From Amycolatopsis taiwanensis DSM 45107 (GTDB lineage: Bacteria > Actinomycetota > Actinomycetes > Mycobacteriales > Pseudonocardiaceae), in contig NZ_JAFB01000003.1 in NCBI RefSeq assembly GCF_000519205.1, positions 145,428 to 209,427 on the forward strand: a stretch of DNA of 64,000 nucleotides, given 5' to 3'. The position numbers and the translations under genes are program-made. Every line of letters starts with the position of its first letter. Within the stretch, counting starts at the first letter, position 1. This document shows positions 1 through 8,296 of this stretch, in pieces. The notes under the pieces were generated by a model, which was not told where the DNA came from, searched no databases, and saw only the letters and a program-made list of their open reading frames with translations.

Positions 1-2964
1 ATCACCGGCGCCGTCCGCGGCCTCGTCCGCGACATGGTCACCCAAGCCATCGGCGACTTCATCCAAGACGCCCTCGAAGAAGTCTTCTCCCTCGGCCTCG
101 GCACCCCCGTCGTCGTCGCCCAAGTCGTCGAACAAGTCTCCGCCTGGATGGAAAAGATCGGCGCCACCATCAAAAAACTCATCAACTCGGTCGAAAAACT
201 CCGCCCGATGATGAGCAAACTCGAAGAAATCTTCGCCGCCATCAAAAAAGTCATGAACACCCTCCACGGCCACGGCGGCGAAGAACCCCACCTCCCCGGC
301 GAAAACACCCACGCCTCCTCCGCCCACGACACCCCGACCACGCACAACGGCGACCCCTCGACCTCCCCCGCCCATGACACCTCCACACCAACCGACACCG
401 TCGACGGCCGGCCCGGATCTTCTACGCCGGATAGCGAAGGAAAACCGCTGCGTGACCAGGCGGACGATCCGCACCAGGCGGGTCGTGACCCGGCGGCCAA
501 ATCGGAATGTGGCGATCCGGTGGATCCGGCCACCGGCGAGATGTTCACCGTGCAGACCGATCTCGAGCTACCGGGAACGCTCCCCCTGGTGCTGACCCGC
601 GGGCACACCTCGTCCTACCGTTCGGGCCGGTTGTTCGGCCGGTCGTGGGCGTCTACTTTGGACCAACGCGTGGAGGTCACTGGGGAGCGTGTCTACTACG
701 CAGCGCCCGACGGTGTCATCCTGACCTACCCGCTCCCGCCGGCTCCGGACGTCTCGGTGATGCCGATCTCCGGTGCGCGGTGGCCACTGGAGAGAACGCC
801 GGCCGGCGGATACACCATCACGCGACCGCAGGAAGGAATACGCCTTCATTTCGCCGGGGACGGGCCGGTGCTGCCGATCAGCGCGACGACGGACCGCAAT
901 GGCAACCGGATCGACTTCGACTACGACTCCGGCGAGCTGATCGGTCTCCGGCACAGCGGCGGTTACCAGGTCCGGGTGACCATGAGCGAGGGTCTGGTCT
1001 CCGCGCTGGTGCTGGTGAACCCGGATGGTCCAGATGTCCTGATCAAGAGCTACTCCTACGACGACGCCGGGCGCCTGATCGGGGTGGTGAACTCCTCGGG
1101 CCGGGCGACCCGGCTCGACTACGACCCGGCGGGCCGGATCGTCCGGTGGGAAGACCGCAACGGCGAGTGGTACGCCTACGACTACGACTCCGCCGGGCGC
1201 GTGGTGCGCACGACCGGCTCGGGCGGCTGTCTCGCCGGAACGTTCGCCTACGAGGAGGATCGCTTCATCACGCGATACACGAACTCGCTGGGCCACACCA
1301 CGACCTACGAGTTCGACTCCGCCGGCGACCTCGTCCGCGAAACGGATCCGCTCGGCAACGTCGTGCGCCAGGAATGGAACGAGTTCCATCGGATCGTGCA
1401 ACGCACGGACGCACTCGGCCAGACCGTGCGGATCGGCTATGACGATTTCGGCAACATCACCGAGCTGGTGAAGGCGGACGGTACCCGAATCACCGCCCGA
1501 TACAACGAACTGCAGTTGCCCATCGTCATCACCGAGCCGGGCGGCGTCATCCGGCGCAACGAATACGACGACCGCGGCAATCTGGTGTCGGTCACCGATC
1601 CGCTCGGCGCCGTCACCCGGTTCGTCCGCGACGAGCGGGGCGCGCTGGTGGCGCAGACCGACGCGGCCGGGAACACGACCCGGATCACCCCGAACGCGGC
1701 GGGACTGCCGGTGCGGGTCGTCGAGCCTTCCGGTGCGGCCACGACCTACCTGCGCGACCTGTTCGGCAGGACGTCTGTGGTGACAACCGCGGCCGGCGCG
1801 ACGAGCCGTCTCGAGTGGACGGTCGAAGGCAAGCTGGCGCGCCGGACGAACCCGGACGGCTCGACCGAGCGAGCGGTTTACGATCCCGAGGGCAACGAGG
1901 TCCGCCACGTGGATGCGCTCGGCAACGTGACAGTGGTCGAGACCACTCACTTCGACCTGCCCCGGGCCGAGATCCGGCCGGACGGCTCACGCACCGAGAT
2001 CGTCTACGACACCGAGCTGCGGCCGGTGTCCGTCGTCGATTCGCGCGGGCAGTCCTGGACCTACGACTACGACGCCGCGGGCAGGCTCGTCCGCGAGCAG
2101 GACGTCAACGGCCGGACCGTGGAGTACGTCTACGACGCGGCCGGTCGGCCGGTGGAACGCCGAGACAGCGCAGGAGCCGTGAGCCGCTTCGAGTACGACG
2201 CGGTGGGCAACCTGGTGCGGCGAAGCTCCGGCGACGAGGTCGCCGAGTTCGCCTACGACCCGATGGGCCGGCTCGTCCGCGCGGCCAACCCGGACGCGGA
2301 GCTGACCTACGAGTTCGACGCCGCCGGGCGGGTGCTCGCCGAAACGGTCAACGGGCGCACCATCCATTCGCGCTACGACCTGCTGGGCCGGCGGATCGCA
2401 CGGCGCACGCCGACCGGCGCCGAGACGGCCTGGACCTACGACGCGTCGCCGCGGCCGGTGTCGCTGCACACGGCCGGCCGGACGATCACCTTCGGCTATG
2501 ACCCCACGGGCAACGAAACCGAGCGGCTCCTGGACAGCGGCGTCATTCTCGCGCAGGCGTGGGACCTCAACGGGCGACTGGTCTCGCAGACCCTGTCCCG
2601 GGTGGCCGGCGCGGGCACCGGCTGGCGGCGACGGATCGTCCAGGACCGCCGCTACCGCTACCGCCCGGACGGCCACGTCACGGCGATCGAGGACCGGCTC
2701 GGCGGAAACCAGTTGCTCAGCCTGGACGCGCTGGGCCGGATCACCGAGTCGCGTGGGCCGGCCGGGGTGGAGCGCTACGCCTACGATGCAAGGGGCGCGA
2801 TCACCGCGGCGGTGTGGCCGGGAGCGGACACCGAGGTGCAGGGCGTGCGGGAGTACCAGGGGTCGCTGGTTCGGCGTGCGGGCAACGTGACCTACGACTA
2901 CGACGAGCGTGGCCGGGTGGTGATGCGGCGGCGCAAGCGGCTGTCCGCAAAGCCGGATATCTAA
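1..2964 (+). CDS. RHS/YD-repeat polymorphic toxin, 5'-truncated, ends at an in-frame stop
   Basis: Large RHS-family protein that would build a YD-repeat shell around a C-terminal toxin. The frame is open from base 1, so the true start lies left of the window; the first ATG at 34 is probably internal. The first 130 residues are helical and amphipathic, then comes a low-complexity His/Thr/Pro/Ser linker, then a DUF6531-like start with the CGDPVDPATGEM signature near residue 158 counted from 34. Many YDxxGR repeats follow. The frame stops at TAA 2962-2964 and continues in the same frame with RYAWSPENRL, the usual next step of such proteins, where the family normally has a Trp codon. The gene is therefore split by a nonsense codon or an assembly error. 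The first 400 bases have C-ending, low-diversity codon use unlike the repeats. Confidence 0.85.
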   Translation: MTGAVRGLVRDMVTQAIGDFIQDALEEVFSLGLGTPVVVAQVVEQVSAWMEKIGATIKKLINSVEKLRPMMSKLEEIFAAIKKVMNTLHGHGGEEPHLPGENTHASSAHDTPTTHNGDPSTSPAHDTSTPTDTVDGRPGSSTPDSEGKPLRDQADDPHQAGRDPAAKSECGDPVDPATGEMFTVQTDLELPGTLPLVLTRGHTSSYRSGRLFGRSWASTLDQRVEVTGERVYYAAPDGVILTYPLPPAPDVSVMPISGARWPLERTPAGGYTITRPQEGIRLHFAGDGPVLPISATTDRNGNRIDFDYDSGELIGLRHSGGYQVRVTMSEGLVSALVLVNPDGPDVLIKSYSYDDAGRLIGVVNSSGRATRLDYDPAGRIVRWEDRNGEWYAYDYDSAGRVVRTTGSGGCLAGTFAYEEDRFITRYTNSLGHTTTYEFDSAGDLVRETDPLGNVVRQEWNEFHRIVQRTDALGQTVRIGYDDFGNITELVKADGTRITARYNELQLPIVITEPGGVIRRNEYDDRGNLVSVTDPLGAVTRFVRDERGALVAQTDAAGNTTRITPNAAGLPVRVVEPSGAATTYLRDLFGRTSVVTTAAGATSRLEWTVEGKLARRTNPDGSTERAVYDPEGNEVRHVDALGNVTVVETTHFDLPRAEIRPDGSRTEIVYDTELRPVSVVDSRGQSWTYDYDAAGRLVREQDVNGRTVEYVYDAAGRPVERRDSAGAVSRFEYDAVGNLVRRSSGDEVAEFAYDPMGRLVRAANPDAELTYEFDAAGRVLAETVNGRTIHSRYDLLGRRIARRTPTGAETAWTYDASPRPVSLHTAGRTITFGYDPTGNETERLLDSGVILAQAWDLNGRLVSQTLSRVAGAGTGWRRRIVQDRRYRYRPDGHVTAIEDRLGGNQLLSLDALGRITESRGPAGVERYAYDARGAITAAVWPGADTEVQGVREYQGSLVRRAGNVTYDYDERGRVVMRRRKRLSAKPDI

Positions 2965-3000
2965 CGCTACGCCTGGAGCCCGGAGAACCGGCTGGTCGGT

Positions 3001-3954
3001 GTGGTCACGCCGGACGGGACCCGCTGGCGGTACCGGTACGACCCGCTGGGCCGGCGCATCGCCAAGGAGCGACTCGCCCCCGAGGGCAACGTGGTGGCCA
3101 CGATCGACTTCGTGTGGGACGGCGCGCAGCTCGCCGAGCAGATCGAGTCGTCGGGCCGGGCGAAGACCTGGACGGCCGCCGGGCTCCAGCCACTCACCCA
3201 GACCGAACGGGTGCGAGCCGCTGAAGGTGACCAGGACTGGGTCGACGCGCAGTTCTACGCGATCGTCACCGATCTCGTCGGCACACCGAGGGAGCTCGTC
3301 GACTCTTCCGGCGAGCTCGCCTGGCGGGCGCAGCACAGCGTATGGGGCCGGGCGCTCGCCGAGCTGACCGCCACGGCGAACACTCCGCTGCGGGCGCCTG
3401 GACAGTATTTCGACGCCGAAACGGGGCTGCACTACAACCTCAACCGGTTCTACGACCCGGACACCGGGCGCTACGCCAGTCCGGACCCGCTCGGCGCCGC
3501 GCCCGGTCCGGACCCGCATGCCTACGTGCACAACCCCGTCATCGCGATGGACCCGGCCGGGCTCGCCGAAATGTGCCTCGACAAGTGGAAGGAAAAGGGC
3601 CCCGAGGTCGTCGAGGAGCTGGACTGGACGCACGGCGAGAAGGTCGCGAACGGGGTGAAATACAATTTCGAGCGGATGGACCCCGGCAGCAACGAAGCCG
3701 CGCACGTGGCCAGCCACAACTTACCCGGGATCGGGCGGGACCCGTACAAGATGGCGGACTACTTCAAGCAGATGGAGGGCCGCGGCCAATACGTCGAGTT
3801 CGACCACGCCGGGCAGAAGCCCGGGGTCCGGGTCCACTACGACAACGAAAAACAGGTGATCATCATCGAGAACGACCGGATGGTCCACGGTTACCGGATG
3901 AGCCCGGAGGAATGGGCACGGAAGGTCCAGCAAGGCAGGTACCGGGAAGGATGA
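3001..3954 (+). CDS. RHS core and C-terminal toxin tip (continuation of the split gene)
   Basis: Same reading frame as the upstream fragment after the stop at 2962; the first GTG after the stop is at 3001, but independent translation is doubtful. It carries the RHS-associated core, with GLHYNLNRFYDPDTGRY about 140 residues in and the YVHNPVIAMDPAGL boundary motif at which tips begin. The tip is about 125 residues, starting near MCLDKWKEKG and ending EEWARKVQQGRYREG. It is rich in charged residues and has His, Asp and Glu spaced like a nuclease (for example VEFDHAG and HVASHNLPG), but I do not recognise the toxin family. The stop overlaps the next gene by ATGA, so the two are translationally coupled. 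Confidence 0.75.
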   Translation: MVTPDGTRWRYRYDPLGRRIAKERLAPEGNVVATIDFVWDGAQLAEQIESSGRAKTWTAAGLQPLTQTERVRAAEGDQDWVDAQFYAIVTDLVGTPRELVDSSGELAWRAQHSVWGRALAELTATANTPLRAPGQYFDAETGLHYNLNRFYDPDTGRYASPDPLGAAPGPDPHAYVHNPVIAMDPAGLAEMCLDKWKEKGPEVVEELDWTHGEKVANGVKYNFERMDPGSNEAAHVASHNLPGIGRDPYKMADYFKQMEGRGQYVEFDHAGQKPGVRVHYDNEKQVIIIENDRMVHGYRMSPEEWARKVQQGRYREG

Positions 3955-4376
3955 TCTCGCACGTGAGAGTGGTCCAGGCCGAAGTTCCCTCGCTGCAGTT
4001 CGTGCTCGGTCAGGCGAGGCTGGTCGGCTCGGCCCTGTCCTTCGTGATGTCCACTGTGGCCGCCAATCCCTCCACAGTGGAGCTCCTACTCGGCGCCGAG
4101 CCAGCGGCCGTGCGCGCGTTCGAAGACCGGCTCACCGAGGACATATCGGCCGCGCAACGAGCCCATGACGCCCGCGAATCACGCGAGGCCTCCCGAGTCC
4201 GCGTTCCCTTGGCGCAGGCGCATCTCGTGTACACGGCGCTCGTCGTCTCCACGCACCTGACACCGTCCGAGGAGGAGTACAACATCCAGGTCGGCGCCTT
4301 CAAGGAGAACGCGCTCGAACTCGCCGCGGGAATCCGGTCGGCCTACGAGAGCCACGGCACCGACTCGGTGACCTAG
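3951..4376 (+). CDS. Hypothetical protein, candidate immunity protein for the RHS toxin
   Basis: A 141-residue protein of no family I recognise. It starts at an ATG that overlaps the stop of the RHS gene (ATGA at 3951-3954), the classic toxin-immunity arrangement. It is predicted mostly helical and acidic in the middle, with no signal peptide or membrane segment, so cytoplasmic. Position, size and coupling are the only reasons to call it an immunity protein. If the RHS gene is dead, this gene may persist as an orphan immunity gene against sibling cells. Confidence 0.65.
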   Translation: MISHVRVVQAEVPSLQFVLGQARLVGSALSFVMSTVAANPSTVELLLGAEPAAVRAFEDRLTEDISAAQRAHDARESREASRVRVPLAQAHLVYTALVVSTHLTPSEEEYNIQVGAFKENALELAAGIRSAYESHGTDSVT

Positions 4377-4478
4377 CGCCGGTATGAACGTCGATCAGAG
4401 TCGTTTGCTTGATCCCAGCGAGGTGGCTGGTGGCTTCGCAGCGTGTGGCAAGTGTGTCGTGGCGGGTGGCGACGGCGC

Positions 4479-4583
4479 CGAGTCCCCGCTCCAGACCGCC
4501 GAGTTCCCGCTCCAGACCGCCGTGTCCCCGCTCCAGACCGCTGTGTTCCTGCTCAGGAGCGCGTGTCCCCGGTTCAGGACACG
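4479..4583. repeat. Five tandem 21-bp repeat units, array A
   Basis: Five contiguous units of exactly 21 bp, for example CGAGTTCCCGCTCCAGACCGC at 4500-4520. Units alternate between a GAGTTCCC and a GTGTCCCC word and drift toward CCGGTTCAGGACACG in the last one. The array lies in the 906-bp stretch between the RHS locus and aspS. Because 21 is a multiple of three it gives spurious open frames with 7-residue repeats on both strands. It is the inverse orientation of array B. Confidence 0.85.
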
Positions 4584-4687
4584 AGTCCGTCGCGCCGTCG
4601 GGGGGTGTGACGGTCCTGGCGGCATGTCTCGCAACGTTGCCGGGGTAACCCTGCCTTCGGTACCTGTTGTTCCCAAGCCGGAACTCA

Positions 4688-4792
4688 AGTGCCTGAACCG
4701 GGGACACGCCCGGCTGAACCGAGAACTCGCGTGCCCGAACCGGGAACTCGCGTGCCCGAACCGGGAACTCGCGTGCCTGGACCGGGGACACG
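4688..4792. repeat. Five tandem 21-bp repeat units, array B, inverted relative to array A
   Basis: Five contiguous 21-bp units; two adjacent ones are identical (CGTGCCCGAACCGGGAACTCG at 4730-4750 and 4751-4771). The array is 105 bp, the same length as array A, separated from it by 104 bp, and in opposite orientation, so single-stranded forms could pair. The same unit family reappears near 33.5 kb. No coding role is credible. Confidence 0.88.
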
Positions 4793-4803
4793 GCAGGTGC
4801 TGG

Positions 4804-4887
4804 CGTGTCCCCGGTTCGGGAGGGTGAGTTCTGGGTTTAGGAGGGTGAGTTCTGGGTTTAGGTGGATGAGTTCTGGGTTTGTGGCGA
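4804..4887. repeat. Four diverged 21-bp units, array C
   Basis: Begins with a unit like array A (GTGTCCCCGGTTCGGG) and continues with three near-identical T-rich units, TGAGTTCTGGGTTTAGGAGGG at 4825-4845 and its neighbours. The 21-bp period is kept though the sequence has diverged, which suggests local amplification of a mutated unit. Confidence 0.75.
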
Positions 4888-4970
4888 GTTCCGGGGTTCA
4901 GGCAAGGACGTCAAGATCAGGCCAGCCCAACCGACTTCGATACAGGCCCCGGCGCCTGTTGCAAACTCGC

Positions 4971-4998
4971 TTGCGTGGCGGTGCCGGGTCGCTATGCT
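4971..4998 (+). promoter_or_regulatory. Probable sigma-70-type promoter of aspS
   Basis: TTGCGT at 4971-4976 and TATGCT at 4993-4998 with a 16-bp spacer. It would start transcription near 5005, just where the structured leader begins. Prediction from sequence only. Confidence 0.5.
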
Positions 4999-5004
4999 GC
5001 TGGA

Positions 5005-5282
5005 CAACGCGTTGACGGAGACGAGTAGCCGAGGATCGCGCGAGCCGGAGAGAGCCGCCGGCAGCTGAGAAGGCGGCCTCACGCCCTACGGTGAAGACCC
5101 TCCCGAGTGCGGGGAGGAACGGCGGCTGGTCCGCCCAATGCCCCGCCGGCCGGCCCCCGTCATCGGACCGTTCAACGAGGCTGCCGCCGGACCGCCCGGC
5201 GGCGGTGAAAGTGCGGTGGCACCGCGAGTTCCCCTTCTCGCCCGCACTCCCAAGGGATCGCGCATATCCATCGAGGAGTGTG
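5005..5282 (+). promoter_or_regulatory. T-box riboswitch leader with Asp (GAC) specifier
   Basis: The leader carries the T-box core GGTGGCACCGCG at 5215-5226, inside an antiterminator/anti-sequestrator-like fold, and Stem I-like words GACGAGTAG, GGAGAGAGCC and GCTGAGA at 5030-5070. Aligned by eye to actinobacterial ileS T-boxes as I remember them, the position of their Ile codon holds GAC at 5096-5098, followed by the conserved-looking GAGTGC and GGGAGGAAC segments. GAC is an Asp codon and the gene downstream is an Asp-tRNA synthetase. The Shine-Dalgarno GAGGAG at 5272-5277 lies just after the T-box domain and there is no U-tract terminator, so control is probably of translation: uncharged tRNA-Asp would free the ribosome site. 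Confidence 0.8.
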
Positions 5283-6587
5283 ATGATCTCTCGTGTTCTG
5301 GCTGCCGACCTGCCCAAGCATGTCGGCAGTCAGGTGAGAATCGCCGGCTGGGTCCACCGCCGGCGTCAGCTGAAATCCATCGGTTTCGTCGTCATCCGGG
5401 ACCGTTCCGGGCTGGCCCAGGTCGTGGTGACCGGCCCAGCGTCCGGAACGACCACGGAGAACATGAGCGAGGAAACCGTCGTCGAAGTCCACGGCCTCGT
5501 GACCGCCAACGCCCAGGCCCCGGGCGGCGTCGAGATCACCGGGCCGACGTTCACCCCGCTGTCCGACCGGGCGGAGCCAACACCGTTCGGGCTCTACAAA
5601 CCGCATGTCACCGCCACGCTGCCGACCATTCTCGACAACGCCGGTGTCGCGCTCCGGCATCCCCGGCTACGGGCGCCGTTCGAAGTCGCGGCGGCTTCCG
5701 TCGCCGGTTTTCGTCGCACCCTGGACAGGCTCGGCTTCACCGAAATCCACACCCCCAAGATCGTGGGATCGGCCACCGAATCCGGCGCAGGCGTCTTCGG
5801 CATCGACTATTTCGGTCAGCGCGCGTATCTGGCCCAGTCGCCACAGTTCTTCAAGCAGGCCCTGGTCGGCGTGTTCGAGCGGGTTTACGAGGTGGGGCCG
5901 GTGTTTCGCGCCGAACCACACGACACCGCCCGTCACCTGGCGCAGTACACCAGCTTGGATGCGGAACTCGGCTTCATCACCGACTACCGAGATGTCATGA
6001 CCGTATTGCGCGAGACGCTCGCGGGCATGATCGCCACAGTCGTCGAACGTGCCGGTGACGTGGTTGATCTGCTCGAATTGGAACTGCCGGAGGTTCCCGC
6101 CGAGATTCCCGCGATCGATTTCGCCGAGGCTGGAGAACTTCTGGCCCGCCACACGGAACCGGACCCGCGTGGGGAACCCGATCTCGCACCCGCGCATGAG
6201 CGGTGGTTGTCCGCCTGGGCCGCCCGCACCCACGGCTCCGAGTTTCTGTTCGTTACCGGATATCCCATGGCCAAACGCCCGTTCTACACCCATCCGGACC
6301 CGGCGAGACCGGGCTGCTCGAACGGTTTCGATCTGCTGTTCCGCGGGTTGGAACTGGTGACCGGCGGGCAACGGTTGCATCGCTACCGCGACTATGTCAC
6401 CGCTCTCGATGCGCGTGGCGAGCCTCTGGAGTCCTATCAGGACTATCTCTCCGTGTTCGCGCACGGGATGCCACCCCACGGCGGGTTCGCCATCGGCCTC
6501 GAACGGTGGACGGCCCGTCTGCTGGGCGTGCCCAACATTCGCCAGACCACACTGTTCCCCCGCGATCTGCACCGGCTCAACCCGTGA
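5283..6587 (+). CDS. aspS: Archaeal-type aspartyl-tRNA synthetase (aspartate--tRNA(Asp/Asn) ligase)
   Basis: A 434-residue class IIb synthetase that charges tRNA-Asp and possibly tRNA-Asn. An N-terminal OB-fold (VRIAGWVHRRRQLKSIGF) binds the anticodon; the class II core has motif 2 (VGPVFRAEPHDTARH) and motif 3 (GGFAIGLERW) and ends in NIRQTTLFPRDLHRLNP, the archaeal/eukaryal-type ending. The common bacterial AspRS is about 590 residues with a GAD insertion, which is absent here. The ATG at 5283 follows GAGGAG by 5 bases. An extra synthetase of this type usually sits beside a housekeeping one and may be non-discriminating or inhibitor-resistant; which applies cannot be read here. Confidence 0.93.
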   Translation: MISRVLAADLPKHVGSQVRIAGWVHRRRQLKSIGFVVIRDRSGLAQVVVTGPASGTTTENMSEETVVEVHGLVTANAQAPGGVEITGPTFTPLSDRAEPTPFGLYKPHVTATLPTILDNAGVALRHPRLRAPFEVAAASVAGFRRTLDRLGFTEIHTPKIVGSATESGAGVFGIDYFGQRAYLAQSPQFFKQALVGVFERVYEVGPVFRAEPHDTARHLAQYTSLDAELGFITDYRDVMTVLRETLAGMIATVVERAGDVVDLLELELPEVPAEIPAIDFAEAGELLARHTEPDPRGEPDLAPAHERWLSAWAARTHGSEFLFVTGYPMAKRPFYTHPDPARPGCSNGFDLLFRGLELVTGGQRLHRYRDYVTALDARGEPLESYQDYLSVFAHGMPPHGGFAIGLERWTARLLGVPNIRQTTLFPRDLHRLNP

Positions 6588-6668
6588 TCGCTGCCGCACC
6601 GGCCGGATCACCGTTCAGGCGGACGTAGCGAGTCGAGGAACAGTTCGGTGTGCTGAGGCACCCGGCGC

Positions 6669-6699
6669 TGGGCCCGGACGTTCCTTTTGTCCGGGCCCA
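6669..6699. terminator. Hairpin between convergent aspS and SDR genes
   Basis: Perfect 11-bp stem, TGGGCCCGGAC at 6669-6679 with GTCCGGGCCCA at 6689-6699, loop of 9 bases. It sits between two converging genes and could stop both. Confidence 0.7.
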
Positions 6700-6716
6700 A
6701 CTGGCGCCCGCGCCAC

Positions 6717-7493
6717 TCACTCGGCAAGCTCGTCGACCTTGCGTTGCAGTTTGTTCATGCCCGCCAGCCAGCGGTCGGTGTCGGCCGCCCTGGCCGCGTA
6801 GTAGCCGGCCACCTCCGGGTGCGGCAGCACCAGGAAACGCCCGTCCGACAGGGCTTTCCACACCTCGTCGGCCACCTGCTCCGGTTCGATCGCGGAGGCG
6901 TCCATGATCAGGCGCCCGGCGGCACCGGCCTCGGTGAGCATCCGGGTGCGTACGCCCTGCGGGCAGACTGCCTGCACGGTGATCCCCCGGTGCCGGTAGG
7001 TGGCGCTGAGCCACTCCGCGAAGGCGAGCGCCCCGTGCTTGGTCACCGAGTAGGGCGCCGAGCCCAGCGCGGTCAGCAGGCCGGCCGCCGAAACGGTGGC
7101 GAGGAAGTGGCCCCGCCCGCGGGCGAGCCAGTCCGGCAGCAGTAGCTTCGCCGCACGCACGTGCGCCATCACGTTGACGTCCCACGCCAGTTCCCAGGCG
7201 TCTTCGGCAGCACCCTCGGACGGCGCGACCCCGGCGTTGGCGCAAAACAGGTCGATGGCGCCCAACTCGTCCTTGGCGGTGGCGATCAGCCGCCGCACCC
7301 CGGGCTCGGCTGCCGCGTCCCCCACGACCGCCACCCCACCGGTCTCCTCAGCGACCGCGGTGACCGCTTCGGCGTCGAGATCGGCCAGCACCAGCCGAGC
7401 TCCCGCTGCCGCGAAGCGGCGGGCCAGTGCGGCGCCGATCCCGCCCCCGCCGCCGGTGATCACCACGCCGGCGCCGGAGGCGTCGAAGCTCAC
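6717..7493 (-). CDS. Short-chain dehydrogenase/reductase (SDR)
   Basis: A 258-residue NAD(P)-dependent oxidoreductase with a Gly-rich cofactor loop (GGGGGIG near residue 16), the NAG motif (CANAGVAP) and the catalytic YSVTK. The length is normal for a classical SDR. The GTG start overlaps the stop of the upstream SDR by 4 bases, so the two are one operon. Substrate is unknown; the pair resembles SDRs of lipid or terpenoid catabolism, and the AtuB/AtuG SDRs of the terpene pathway are a possibility given the operon at 11-20 kb. Confidence 0.88.
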   Translation of the reverse strand: MSFDASGAGVVITGGGGGIGAALARRFAAAGARLVLADLDAEAVTAVAEETGGVAVVGDAAAEPGVRRLIATAKDELGAIDLFCANAGVAPSEGAAEDAWELAWDVNVMAHVRAAKLLLPDWLARGRGHFLATVSAAGLLTALGSAPYSVTKHGALAFAEWLSATYRHRGITVQAVCPQGVRTRMLTEAGAAGRLIMDASAIEPEQVADEVWKALSDGRFLVLPHPEVAGYYAARAADTDRWLAGMNKLQRKVDELAE

Positions 7494-8239
7494 AGGCCAC
7501 CTCCCAGTGTCGCGCCCCCGTCGAGCACCAGCGTCTGGCCGGTGATCCAGGCGGCATCGCCGGAAAGCAGGAACGCCACCGCACCGGCGACGTCCTCGGG
7601 CACGCCGAGCCGCTTGAGCGCGTACCCGGCCGCCACTTCTTCCTCACGGCCCTCGTACAGGGCGGTGGCGAACTTCGTCTTGACCACGGCCGGCGCCACC
7701 GCGTTCACCCTGATCTTCGGGCCCAGTTCCGCCGCCAGCTCCTGGGTCAGCCGGATCATCGCGGCCTTGCTGACGCCGTACATGCCGATGCCCGGCGACG
7801 CACGCAATCCCGCGACCGACGCCACGTTGACCACCGCGCCGCCGTGCTCGCCCATCCAGGCGTCGCGGGCGAGCCGGGTCCAGGCCAGGGGCGCGAGCAC
7901 GTTGACCGCGATGATCTTGGCCGCGGCGCCGGGGTCGACGTCGGCGATCGGGCCGTAGACCGGATTGATGCCGGCATTGTTGACGAGCAGGTCCAGGCGG
8001 CCGAAGGCCTCCACGGTCCGGGCAACGGCCTCCTGCTGGTGGCCGGGGTCGTCGGCCTTTCCGGCCACCCCGATCACGTCCCCGCCACCCAACTCGTCGA
8101 CCGCCTCCGCCAGCGGCTCGGGTTTGCGAGCGGTGAGACACACCTTCGCGCCGCGCCGCACCAGCTCACGGGCGATGCTCAGCCCTATGCCCCGGCTCGC
8201 CCCGGTGACGATCGCGGCCTGACCCTTCAGCGAGTTCAC
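7490..8239 (-). CDS. Short-chain dehydrogenase/reductase, FabG-like
   Basis: A 249-residue classical SDR: TGASRGIG cofactor loop at the N terminus, NNAGI, a Ser of the catalytic triad in NVASVAG, YGVSK active site, and the ITGQTLVLDGG C-terminal motif typical of 3-oxoacyl-ACP reductase-like enzymes. The GTG start at 8239 follows AAGGAGGAG. It is the first gene of a two-gene operon and is divergent from a TetR gene 57 bases away, which is its likely regulator. Confidence 0.9.
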   Translation of the reverse strand: MNSLKGQAAIVTGASRGIGLSIARELVRRGAKVCLTARKPEPLAEAVDELGGGDVIGVAGKADDPGHQQEAVARTVEAFGRLDLLVNNAGINPVYGPIADVDPGAAAKIIAVNVLAPLAWTRLARDAWMGEHGGAVVNVASVAGLRASPGIGMYGVSKAAMIRLTQELAAELGPKIRVNAVAPAVVKTKFATALYEGREEEVAAGYALKRLGVPEDVAGAVAFLLSGDAAWITGQTLVLDGGATLGGGL

Positions 8240-8296
8240 CCGTTTCTCCTCCTTCGTTGCGCCCGCGGGCTGAGCGCCCGCTTACACTTCGCTCCT

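Noticed and set aside
4384-4827. Open frame of 147 codons with PLQTA and NRELACP repeats
   Set aside because: It is produced by the 21-bp repeat arrays, whose period is a multiple of three, and has parallel open frames on both strands with no ribosome site.
4479-4887. CRISPR array
   Set aside because: Units are directly abutting with no unique spacers, and no cas genes are present.
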